NCBI GenBank assembly: GCA_948467735.1
Contig: CAOKFN010000079.1
Coordinates: 1 to 10,224 of the forward strand
DNA from: an uncultured bacterium
GTDB lineage: Bacteria > Bacillota > Clostridia > Lachnospirales > Lachnospiraceae
Reading direction: 5' to 3'
Length of the DNA stretch: 10,224 bases
Program-made: the position numbers and the translations under genes
Notes under the pieces: generated by a model
Told to the model about the DNA's origin: nothing
Databases searched by the model: none
What the model saw: the letters and a program-made list of their open reading frames with translations, nothing else
Part shown: piece after piece, positions 1-6,591 of the stretch
How the letters are laid out: each line of letters starts with the position of its first letter
Position numbering within the stretch: the stretch's first letter is position 1

Positions 1-46
1 AAAAGCCCCTTATAGGGGCAGTGCAAGCCACCGGCTAAGCCGGTGG
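1..46. repeat. Two adjacent hairpins, possible end of an IS200/IS605-like element
   Basis: Two perfect stem-loops lie side by side at the window edge: GCCCCT/AGGGGC (5-10 with 14-19, 3-base loop) and CCACCGGC/GCCGGTGG (28-35 with 39-46, 3-base loop). Read on the minus strand, the first hairpin is followed by TTTT at the edge, so it could act as a weak intrinsic terminator for minus-strand transcription. Paired subterminal hairpins of this kind are known at the ends of IS200/IS605-family elements, where one can block read-in transcription. No transposase or tnpB sequence is inside the window, so element identity and orientation are inferred only. The alternative is a plain terminator or REP-like intergenic palindrome. 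Confidence 0.4.
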
Positions 47-240
47 TCTTGACTTACGGCAGCCGGAAAAACGGATGGATGGAAGGAACTGCCTGAATAA
101 TGAAGGAATTCGGAAGGAATTGGCCGCAGAGATATTTTGTAGAAAAATGTTTCGGCTGTTTGGAAGCCGGAACGCAGAGACGGAAGAAATGCGGCGGTAG
201 TCTCGCAGAGGCGGAACTATAGTTAGGAGTGTGTGAAGAT

Positions 241-1572
241 ATGAGTATTCAGCTTTCAGATCATTTTACTTATAAAAAATTACTGCGGTTTGTACTGCCG
301 TCCATTGTCATGATGATTTTCACCTCTATTTATGGCGTGGTGGATGGGGTGTTTGTGTCTAATTTTGTGGGAAAGACGCCTTTTGCGGCGATTAATTTAA
401 TTATACCGTTTACCATGGTTCTGGGGGCCGTGGGCTTTATGCTGGGCACGGGCGGGAGCGCCTATGTGTCGAAGACCTTGGGAGAGGGAAAAAACGAGGA
501 TGCGAACCGTTATTTTTCCATGCTGATCTATGTGACGGTGATGGTCGGCGTTGTGCTTGCGGTTCTGGGATTGGCTTTGGTCAAACCGGCGGCGGTGCTT
601 TTGGGGGCGGACGAGGCCATGCTGCCGGACTGTGTGGTTTACGGCAGAATACTATTGATTGCCCTGCCCGCCTTTATGCTGCAGAATACGTTCCAAAGCT
701 TCCTTGTCACTGCGGGCAAGCCTCAGATTGGGCTGGCGATGACGGTGGCGGCGGGATTGACCAATATGGCGCTTGACGCATTGTTGATTGCGGTATTTCA
801 TATGGGAGTGGCGGGCGCCGCATTGGCAACGGCGGCAAGTCAGTGCGTGGGAGGAGTCGTTCCGCTGTTTTATTTTGCACGGAAAAATAAGAGTCTCCTG
901 CGGCTTGTGAAGACGAAGTTCGAGGGAAGCGTATTGATGAAATCCTGTACAAACGGTTCCTCGGAGCTTCTGACCAATGTTTCCATGTCCTTGGTTTCCA
1001 TGCTGTACAATTTCCAGCTCATGCGGATTGCGGGTCAGAACGGCGTGGCGGCTTACGGCGTGATTATGTATGTGCAGTTTATTTTTGTGGCTATTTTTAT
1101 CGGTTATGCCATTGGGACCGCGCCGATTATCGGTTTTAATTATGGTGCGGGCAACCATGAGGAACTGAAAAATATGTATGGCAAGAGCCTGAAGCTGGTT
1201 TTGGGTACCGGCGCGGTTCTTATGGCGGCGGCTTTTGGATTCTCGGGTATTTTGTCCGGCATTTTTGTGGGATATGACAGGGAACTGTTTGAGCTTACCG
1301 TGAGGGGATTTAAAATTTATTCCGTTTCATTTTTCCTCTGCGGAGTCAGTATTTTCGGCTCTTCCTTCTTTACGGCGTTGAATAACGGGCTGGTGTCCGC
1401 GGCGATTTCGTTTCTGCGCACTGTGGTTTTTCAGGTGATTGCGGTGCTGGTGCTGCCGGTTTTCTGGGGCATTGACGGAATCTGGATTTCCATAGTGGTA
1501 TCCGAGGCGGCTTCTCTGCTGGTGACAGTGTTTTTCTTCGTGAAGATGAGAGGGAAATATCATTATGCTTAG
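241..1572 (+). CDS. MATE family multidrug/cation efflux transporter (MepA-like)
   Basis: A complete 443-residue polytopic membrane protein, the normal length for a MATE exporter. These proteins couple Na+ or H+ entry to export of cationic drugs or metabolites across the cytoplasmic membrane. About 12 hydrophobic segments run along the whole protein in two similar halves. The N-terminus (SDHFTYKKLLRFVLPSIVMM, then a segment with DGVFVSNFVG) and the GTGGSAYVSKTLGEG stretch near residue 75 are typical of clostridial MepA-like MATE proteins. The ATG at 241 is preferred over the in-frame GTG at 229 because the ribosome site AGGAG (225-229) overlaps the GTG but lies 11 bases before the ATG. No convincing promoter or regulator gene is visible in the 180 bases upstream. 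The substrate cannot be told from sequence. It could instead serve in a DinF-like role. Confidence 0.93.
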   Translation: MSIQLSDHFTYKKLLRFVLPSIVMMIFTSIYGVVDGVFVSNFVGKTPFAAINLIIPFTMVLGAVGFMLGTGGSAYVSKTLGEGKNEDANRYFSMLIYVTVMVGVVLAVLGLALVKPAAVLLGADEAMLPDCVVYGRILLIALPAFMLQNTFQSFLVTAGKPQIGLAMTVAAGLTNMALDALLIAVFHMGVAGAALATAASQCVGGVVPLFYFARKNKSLLRLVKTKFEGSVLMKSCTNGSSELLTNVSMSLVSMLYNFQLMRIAGQNGVAAYGVIMYVQFIFVAIFIGYAIGTAPIIGFNYGAGNHEELKNMYGKSLKLVLGTGAVLMAAAFGFSGILSGIFVGYDRELFELTVRGFKIYSVSFFLCGVSIFGSSFFTALNNGLVSAAISFLRTVVFQVIAVLVLPVFWGIDGIWISIVVSEAASLLVTVFFFVKMRGKYHYA

Positions 1573-1574
1573 CG

Positions 1575-1802
1575 GCGGACAATGAGGGCGGCAGTGCTTT
1601 CCATGCAGCCGCTTTGGTTGAATCAGAAGACGGATTTCTGTTGTTTGAGAAAACAAATCCGGAATTTCCTTATGCGGCGACAGGAGCTGCTTTTATTGAG
1701 GAAGTAAAGCAATACTTGTATCATATGATGAGCTTAGATGATTCGAGATACGGTTCCGAAGCGGGAACTTATATTATCCTGCAAAACGGTAGGCCGATGT
1801 AA
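1575..1802 (+). pseudogene. Orphan C-terminal fragment of an unrecognised protein
   Basis: An open frame immediately after the MATE stop encodes about 75 residues that read like real protein: a segment around GFLLFEKTNPEFPYAAT, then EEVKQYLYHMMSLDDSRYGS and TYIILQNGRPM before a TAA stop. The frame continues upstream into the MATE gene without a plausible start. The only initiator-like codon before the conserved-looking part is a TTG at 1614 with no ribosome binding site, and the first in-frame ATG is deep inside, at the HMMSLDD motif. The likeliest reading is the 3' remnant of a gene whose front was lost by deletion or rearrangement next to the MATE gene. The family is not recognised. A small translated protein starting at TTG 1614 is a weaker alternative. 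Confidence 0.5.
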
Positions 1803-1880
1803 GGTGCTGCGGCAATCGTTGAAATAGAATATTGAAGTTATATCCGGATAGAAAGATGCCGGACTAAAAGATGCAGATGA

Positions 1881-1920
1881 AGGCGTATGGAACAGCAATA
1901 TGTAAACCATACGTCTTTTT
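1881..1920 (+). terminator. Intrinsic (Rho-independent) terminator
   Basis: A stem of ten base pairs including one G-U pair (AGGCGTATGG with CCATACGTCT) encloses a 16-base loop and runs directly into a T tract at 1916-1920. It would end transcripts from the MATE gene and the fragment after it. Confidence 0.75.
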
Positions 1921-2190
1921 GACGTTCAGAGACAGGAAGCTGCCCTTGATTCCTATTATGCAGCTTAAGAATACAACCCATTTCTTTTCCGGCTTACGCA
2001 TTATCTTCAACGCGTTTAGCTATGAAAAGCAGCATTCTTAACATAACCTAAATGCGGCGAATAGACCGTATCTTTGTTATACGACAGGAATCGCTTTGTG
2101 AACCTTGTATTTTTAAGCTGTGTTATGATGGAAAGGCTGATATTCATGATTATATTGTACTGTAAATTTTTTAATACTTTATTTATAATT
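1921..2190. other. Intergenic stretch with no recognised gene
   Basis: From the terminator to the PadR promoter there is no reading frame with a ribosome site, no tRNA-like structure and no clear repeat. The sequence changes from mixed composition to strongly AT-rich near 2150, as expected on approach to a promoter. A 67-codon frame beginning with TTG at 2074 overlaps the promoter and the PadR start and is not credible. Confidence 0.6.
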
Positions 2191-2196
2191 AGTATC

Positions 2197-2225
2197 TTGC
2201 AATATATAATACTATGTGATATACT
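2197..2225 (+). promoter_or_regulatory. Sigma-A promoter of the padR operon, with possible operator repeats
   Basis: The -35 box is TTGCAA (2197-2202) and the -10 box is TATACT (2220-2225), separated by exactly 17 bases, about 40 bases before the ribosome site of the PadR gene. Around it, AGTAT (2191-2195) faces ATACT (2209-2213) as an inverted repeat, and ATACT occurs again at 2221-2225. PadR proteins commonly repress their own operon by binding AT-rich dyads over the promoter, so these repeats are candidate operator halves. The operator assignment is inference. Confidence 0.7.
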
Positions 2226-2273
2226 AAACCTATCAAAACACAGCAGCAGTTATAAAACGAAAGGAGGATGCCC

Positions 2274-2576
2274 ATGAATACACAATTCAAAAAGGGTGCG
2301 TTGGAGATGTGCGTATTGTCCCAGCTTGTGAGGGGAGATAAGTATGGATATGAGCTGACAGAGAGAATATCAGGTGTGATGTCGATTGCCAGCGGTACGC
2401 TCTATCCTATATTAAGGAGGCTTAAAGAGGAAGATTATGTGACTACTTATTTAAAGGAGTCAGAATCGGGGCCGGCGAGAAAGTATTATCAGCTGACGGA
2501 CAGGGGAAGGAAGCATCAATCGGAAGTGAAGCAGGAATGGGAAGCTTTCATTCAGGCAGTCAATCAACTATTGTAG
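2274..2576 (+). CDS. PadR family transcriptional regulator
   Basis: A 100-residue winged-helix repressor of the short PadR type. Motifs visible are GALEMCVLSQL at the N-terminus, YGYEL (near residue 25) for the first DNA-binding helices, SGTLYPILRRLKEEDYV for the recognition helix and wing entry, and RKYYQLTDRG for the wing. A C-terminal helix rich in Glu, Lys and Gln follows and would form the dimer arm. The ATG at 2274 is chosen over the ATG at 2268 because AGGAGG (2262-2267) abuts the latter but sits six bases from the former. The gene is the first of a two-gene operon with the HAAS/DUF4097 gene 38 bases downstream. PadR genes paired with DUF1700/HAAS genes are common in Firmicutes, where the regulator is expected to repress the pair until an envelope or small-molecule signal relieves it. 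The inducer is unknown. Confidence 0.93.
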   Translation: MNTQFKKGALEMCVLSQLVRGDKYGYELTERISGVMSIASGTLYPILRRLKEEDYVTTYLKESESGPARKYYQLTDRGRKHQSEVKQEWEAFIQAVNQLL

Positions 2577-2614
2577 AATAATTCAGCTGCAATTAAGAAT
2601 AGGAGGAGCATATC

Positions 2615-3820
2615 ATGACGAAAGCGGAATATATGGAAAAGCTTCAGGAAAAGCTGGAGCGCTTTGGGAAGGAGCTGCAGGAGGAAATATTGGAGGATTA
2701 CAGGGAGCATTTTGCTGAGGGAGAGAATCAGGGCAAGTCGGATGAGGAGATCATTCAAGAACTGGGCAATATAGAAGATATGATTCAGGAGATGCTGCAG
2801 GATATGCCGGAAAACGGCGAGGAAGCGGAGGGAGTCTGCTGGGAGGAAGAGCCGGAGAAAAGTTACACTTATTCGGAGGTATTCAAGGAAGTTGTGCTGA
2901 AGGGGGGCGTGGCGAAGGTTATGGTAGGCCCTTCCGAGGACGATCAGCTTCATGTGGAATACAAAAATAACGGAAGTCTGAGCAGTCAGATGAAGTATGA
3001 ATTTGTTCAAAAGCAGGAGGGCGGAATTTATTACGCTGAGGTAAAGCGGAGAGAAAATGTGGAGGAAAGTACGGAAGATAAGGGCGAGCTGATCAAGATA
3101 AAGCTGTTTGGCCGGACGCTGGTTTCTTATGGAAACGTCTCCAATTTTGGCGGGGAGAATCATTCCATTGTGCTGAACGTAAAGGTGCCAAAGGGAATGC
3201 CGAAGCTGAATGCGACGGTTTCAAGCGGAAGTATCAGCGTGTCAGAGATTGCACTGAATGAGTTGAAGGCCACAAGCGCCAGTGGGGATGTCGGCTTCTT
3301 GGAGACGGAGGCAAACCGGCTGGAGGCGGTTACAGCCAGCGGCGACATCAATGTGTCCGGCGGGCAGTTCCAGACAGGAAAGTTTACAACAGCCAGCGGC
3401 AGTATTAATGTAAACGGTTCCAAGATTCAGACGGGAAGCATGACCACGGCCAGCGGAAATATTTCCGTGAGGGAAGGAAGCACCGGAGAGGTCAAATATA
3501 CTACGGCCAGCGGAAATATTAAGCTGTGTACCGATGCGGAAGCGTATGAGTGCGGAACCGCCAGCGGGAATATTAAAGTAAAAGCAGGCGGCACACTGAA
3601 AAAGGCGTCTTTAAATACGGCCAGCGGAAATGTTCAGTTTAATCTGGAGAACGCCGCGGGAGTGGAAGCCACAGTGAGAACCATGAGCGGAACGGCCAAA
3701 GTGGCATGGAAGGAAGAGACAAGAATCACCGCGAAAAAGGGTACGTTCCGGTATGGGGACGGTTCCTGCAAGGTGAATATCAAGGCCATGTCAGGAAATA
3801 TTAATGTTCAGTGTGTGTAA
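2615..3820 (+). CDS. HAAS (DUF1700-like) plus DUF4097 beta-solenoid protein, LiaX/YvlB-like
   Basis: A 401-residue protein with a strong ribosome site (AGGAGGAG at 2601-2608). Residues 1-62 are a charged helical domain of HAAS/DUF1700 type (EKLERFGKELQEEILEDYREHF region, then EELGN-like QELGNIEDM). An acidic linker spans about 63-85. The rest is DUF4097: a series of short strands with (T/S)ASG(N/D/S)I turns whose glycines fall at 205, 224, 243, 262, 281, 300, 318, 338 and 359, a 19-residue period, plus a last turn at 394. No signal peptide or membrane helix is visible, so it is probably cytoplasmic or peripheral to the membrane. Known relatives by architecture include YvlB and LiaX, the latter linked to daptomycin and antimicrobial-peptide response; equivalence here is inference. 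It is cotranscribed with padR and faces the kinase gene tail to tail. Confidence 0.85.
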   Translation: MTKAEYMEKLQEKLERFGKELQEEILEDYREHFAEGENQGKSDEEIIQELGNIEDMIQEMLQDMPENGEEAEGVCWEEEPEKSYTYSEVFKEVVLKGGVAKVMVGPSEDDQLHVEYKNNGSLSSQMKYEFVQKQEGGIYYAEVKRRENVEESTEDKGELIKIKLFGRTLVSYGNVSNFGGENHSIVLNVKVPKGMPKLNATVSSGSISVSEIALNELKATSASGDVGFLETEANRLEAVTASGDINVSGGQFQTGKFTTASGSINVNGSKIQTGSMTTASGNISVREGSTGEVKYTTASGNIKLCTDAEAYECGTASGNIKVKAGGTLKKASLNTASGNVQFNLENAAGVEATVRTMSGTAKVAWKEETRITAKKGTFRYGDGSCKVNIKAMSGNINVQCV

Positions 3821-3907
3821 AATATCTGCGCGGACAATGATTTTCACGCTATGGGAGCATTTGCGGTTCGGGAGGATTCGAGATACAGGAGTATCCGCCG
3901 CGCGATT

Positions 3908-4013
3908 CATAGCATGAGAGGACTCACGGTGCGGGTGTCCCATAGCATTGGACGATTCAAGGCGCCGGTGGTTCATAGCATGAGAGGACTCAAGGCGCTG
4001 ATGATTCATGATG
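3908..4013. repeat. 33-bp tandem repeat (minisatellite), three copies plus a partial
   Basis: The octamer CATAGCAT recurs at 3908, 3941 and 3974, each exactly 33 bases apart, and a diverged start CATGATGC follows at 4007. Copies 1 and 3 are identical over their first 19 bases, while copy 2 is more diverged. The array fills the gap between the convergent HAAS/DUF4097 gene and the histidine kinase gene, and the kinase TGA stop (4006-4008) sits on the boundary between copies 3 and 4. Because 33 is a multiple of three, frames on both strands stay open across the array, giving 11-residue repeat peptides that are probably not translated. No terminator with a T tract is seen here for either convergent transcript. 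Confidence 0.8.
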
Positions 4014-4905
4014 CGGGTAAAGTTCGGCAGTCCGGAAAGTTTATGATAATCCATAATTTGTCATCACGGTACTGGGCGGTGATGCTGCCGCCCAGATGCT
4101 CGGTCAGATGTTTGGCAATGGACAGTCCCAGACCGGTAGAGTCCTGAATGGTTTCTGTCGTGTAGAAGCGGTCAAAAAGTCTGGCGGTGCTGATCGGATT
4201 TAGGTTTTTGGCAGTATTGCAGAAGGTGATGGTGCCGTCCGGCGTGAGAGAAACCTGAAAGTCGCCGTCGCTGTATTTGATGGCGTTGCTTATGATATTA
4301 TTGAATATACGAGACAGAGAGGCGTCATCCAGAGTCCGCATTACGGGCGTATCGGGAAGGGTTATGAGAGGGATGATATTTTTCTGCCGCAGGGCGCCGT
4401 AAAAGCCGAGGATGCTTTCTTCCAGATGTCTGTTTAGAGAGAGCAGGCGGGGCCGGGTTTCTTTGAGGGATAAAGCGACGGAATAGCGGAACAGTTCTTC
4501 GGTGAGCTGTTTCATATCTTCCACGCGGGTGCGGATGATCTCCATATGTCTGAGGGTTTTGGGCGTATGAGGCTCCTTGGCCAGCAGTTCCAGATAGCCG
4601 CTGACAGCGGTAAGGGGCGTCCGCAGGTCGTGGGATATGTTAGTGACAGCGTTCTTAAGCTCCCGGTCGCCCTGCTGATATTTAAGGCGGGCCTGTCCAA
4701 GAAGGCGGAGCTGGGCGTTCAGCTTGTCAGCCAAATATAATAGACTTCTATCACGCGAAGATACCGTCAACAGGGTGTTGGTGTCTTCGCGTAAAATTTC
4801 ATCCAATTCGTCGGTGATTTCCCGTATTCCCTTGTGCAGCAGCCGGATTTTCAGGCATAACAGGAAAATCAGAGCGCTCAATGCTCCGCCTGCAATGTAC
4901 AGCAT
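4006..4905 (-). CDS. Two-component sensor histidine kinase, short, single TM segment
   Basis: A 299-residue kinase with one hydrophobic segment (residues 1-23) and no extracellular sensor domain. A coiled linker leads to the H-box NISHDLRTPL with the phospho-accepting His92, then the N-box RIFNNIISNAIKYS (199-212), F-box LFDRFY (243-248) and G2 box STGLGLSIAK (256-265). The usual G1 box (DxGxG) is replaced by FCNTAKNLN. The ATG at 4905 is preferred to the ATG at 4941: the former has GGGAGG (4921-4916) nine to ten bases ahead, embedded in the end of the ATPase gene, while the latter has none. The gene begins four bases after the ATPase stop, so translation is probably coupled. Kinases lacking a sensor loop often read their stimulus through an associated ABC transporter. 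The partner should be the response regulator two genes upstream. Confidence 0.9.
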   Translation of the reverse strand: MLYIAGGALSALIFLLCLKIRLLHKGIREITDELDEILREDTNTLLTVSSRDRSLLYLADKLNAQLRLLGQARLKYQQGDRELKNAVTNISHDLRTPLTAVSGYLELLAKEPHTPKTLRHMEIIRTRVEDMKQLTEELFRYSVALSLKETRPRLLSLNRHLEESILGFYGALRQKNIIPLITLPDTPVMRTLDDASLSRIFNNIISNAIKYSDGDFQVSLTPDGTITFCNTAKNLNPISTARLFDRFYTTETIQDSTGLGLSIAKHLTEHLGGSITAQYRDDKLWIIINFPDCRTLPAS

Positions 4906-4909
4906 AATT

Positions 4910-5839
4910 TTAAGTCCTCCCGGTAAGATGTATCGATTCATTTTTCAGCTTTAAATAATAATTTTCCAAGCCTTCTTCCCGCTCGTGGATGGAGAAGACA
5001 GGGCAGTTCCCTGTATCTAATTCCCGCATTAATTCCGTGTAGTCTATCCTGCTGTAAATTTCGGCTTGGGAGTCGGACAGGATTCGGTATTCCAAGCTTT
5101 TTTCTTCCAAAATGGTGCAGAGGCGTCCGGTATCCGCAACAGTAAGGCAGATGCATTTCCGACAGGCATTTTCCAGTTCCAAAGCGCTGATTTCCTGAAG
5201 GATACGGCCGTTGTCCAGAAATCCATAATGGGTTGCCAGCCGGGAAAGCTCGTCTAGAATATGACTGGCAATCAACAGTGTGGTCTGCCGTTCTTGATTG
5301 AGTTTTAGAAGCAGTTCCCGCATTCCGATAATGCCGTCAGGGTCAAGGCCGTTTATAGGGTCGTCCAGTACGACGAAATCAGGGCGGCCCGCCAGCGCAA
5401 GGGCAATGCCAAGACGCTGGAGCATGCCTTGAGAGAAGCGGGCGGCTTTTTTTCCCCGGACTTCTTCCAGCCCCACCAGATTCAGAAGCTCCGAAATTCC
5501 ATGAAAGGAGGGCAGACCTAACGCTCGATACTGGAGCTTGAGATTTTCTTCCGCTGTCATGAAAGGATAGACTGCGGGCTGCTCTATCATTGCGCCCATA
5601 CGCTTTCTGCATGTTTGAATATTCTTATCGGTGTATGGTCTTCCGAACAGGGTATAGCTTCCGGCGGTGGGCGAGAGCAGGCCGCAGATGATGCTGATCA
5701 GAGAGGTCTTGCCGGAGCCGTTCTGTCCTACAAGGCCATAGATCGCGCCTTTTGGAATGTGTATGGATACGTCATGTAAGACGGTGCGGTGTGCATATTC
5801 TTTTCGGAGAGCAGTGGTGGTCAATACGTAATCCGTCAA
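4910..5839 (-). CDS. ABC transporter ATP-binding protein, BcrA/lantibiotic-export type
   Basis: A 309-residue nucleotide-binding subunit that would power a membrane partner in export or sensing of peptides or lipids at the cytoplasmic membrane. Walker A is GQNGSGKTS (38-46), the Q-loop Gln is 87 (IEQPAVYP), the signature is FSQGMLQ (135-141), Walker B is FVVLDD (155-160), the D-loop is NGLDPDG and the H-loop is His193 (ASHIL). The PINGLDP motif and the C-terminal extension of about 90 residues fit the bacitracin/lantibiotic ATPases (BcrA-like). The usual catalytic Glu after Walker B is Asp160. The start is TTG at 5839 with AAAGGA about eight bases upstream; the N-terminus MTDYVLTTTALRKEY fits the family, so the start is secure. 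The gene lies between the response regulator (37-base gap) and the kinase (4-base gap), and no permease gene is present nearby. Confidence 0.93.
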   Translation of the reverse strand: MTDYVLTTTALRKEYAHRTVLHDVSIHIPKGAIYGLVGQNGSGKTSLISIICGLLSPTAGSYTLFGRPYTDKNIQTCRKRMGAMIEQPAVYPFMTAEENLKLQYRALGLPSFHGISELLNLVGLEEVRGKKAARFSQGMLQRLGIALALAGRPDFVVLDDPINGLDPDGIIGMRELLLKLNQERQTTLLIASHILDELSRLATHYGFLDNGRILQEISALELENACRKCICLTVADTGRLCTILEEKSLEYRILSDSQAEIYSRIDYTELMRELDTGNCPVFSIHEREEGLENYYLKLKNESIHLTGRT

Positions 5840-5876
5840 AACGAGAGTCCTTTCTATGAGTTAAGTGATATAAGTA

Positions 5877-6533
5877 TTACACCAGTTTAAATCCGATGCC
5901 CCATACGGCTTCAATATACTCGCGGCCGCCTGCGGCTTTTAGTTTTCGGCGCAGATTGCTGATATGAACCTTTAAGGAGCTTTCCATACAGTCGGGAGTG
6001 TCCGGGCTGATACTGTCCAACAGGGCCGATTTGGAAATTACCCGGGTGGGATTCTGCAGGAATATTTTCAGGATGGCAAATTCTGTCCGGGTCAAATGGA
6101 CGGGAATATCCTGTACCTGCAGCTGCCTTGTCTGGATATTCAGGCGCAGTCCGCCGGCCTCCAGAATGGAAGAGTCCGATTCTGGTTCTTTGCGAAGCTG
6201 CACCATAATTCGAGCCAGCAGTTCCTTAATATGAAAAGGTTTTGTCACATAATCCACGGCGCCGCCGTGCAGAAGAGCTACTTTGTCGTCGATGTCGGCT
6301 TTCGCACTGACCACAATCACCGGTATTCCCTTGCAGCAGGGCAGGAGGTTCTCGCCGGATAATCCCGGCAGCATCAAATCCAGCAGAATCAAATCAGGGC
6401 GGCGCCTTTCCAGCAGCATTACGGCCTCCGTGCCTGAGAATGCTTTGAGTACATGATAGCCTTCTTCGGAAAGCGCTTCCTCCAAAAGACTGCTGATATG
6501 TTCGTCATCTTCGATAATTGCTATGGTTTTCAA
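5877..6533 (-). CDS. OmpR/PhoB-type response regulator
   Basis: A 218-residue regulator of standard length. The receiver domain (1-115) has acidic residues E8, D9 and D10, the phospho-acceptor Asp52 in LLDLMLPG, Ser76 in VIVVSAK and Lys98 in VTKPFH. The C-terminal winged helix (about 122-218) carries LTRTEFAILKIFLQNP, SSLKVHISNLRRKL and the WGIGFKLV end. The start is TTG at 6533 because GGGAGG (6545-6540) lies six bases upstream and the residues MKTIAIIEDD match the family. It should receive phosphate from the kinase encoded two genes downstream and control the ATPase operon or envelope genes. The gap of 58 bases from the upstream membrane-protein gene holds no terminator; a weak TTGCAC-based promoter may exist but its -10 is poor, so read-through from upstream is likely. 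Confidence 0.95.
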   Translation of the reverse strand: MKTIAIIEDDEHISSLLEEALSEEGYHVLKAFSGTEAVMLLERRRPDLILLDLMLPGLSGENLLPCCKGIPVIVVSAKADIDDKVALLHGGAVDYVTKPFHIKELLARIMVQLRKEPESDSSILEAGGLRLNIQTRQLQVQDIPVHLTRTEFAILKIFLQNPTRVISKSALLDSISPDTPDCMESSLKVHISNLRRKLKAAGGREYIEAVWGIGFKLV

Positions 6534-6591
6534 ATGCTGCCTCCCGATGAGCCTGTAAATAATTTATGCGAAGTACTTGTGCAAGGGTGTG

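Noticed and set aside
75..200. Small plus-strand frame of 41 codons before the MATE gene
   Set aside because: It has no ribosome site, no family resemblance, and composition like the surrounding intergenic DNA.
652..1158. Minus-strand frame of 168 codons opposite the MATE gene
   Set aside because: It is antisense to an intact transporter gene, His/Arg/Gln-rich as expected for a mirror frame, and has no initiation signal.
2074..2277. Plus-strand frame of 67 codons upstream of padR
   Set aside because: It starts with TTG without a ribosome site, covers the padR promoter and overlaps the padR start.
2564..3163. Minus-strand open frame of 199 codons opposite the HAAS/DUF4097 gene
   Set aside because: It lies fully antisense to a well-supported gene with clear domains. 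It has no ribosome site, and its Leu/Phe-rich content mirrors the Glu/Lys-rich codons of the real strand.
3908..4013. Possible CRISPR array
   Set aside because: The 33-base units are contiguous with no spacers, the copies diverge, and no cas genes are near. It is a tandem repeat.
3791..4147. Open frames on both strands across the 33-bp repeats
   Set aside because: They stay open because the unit length is divisible by three. Neither has a ribosome site, and one overlaps the end of the kinase gene.
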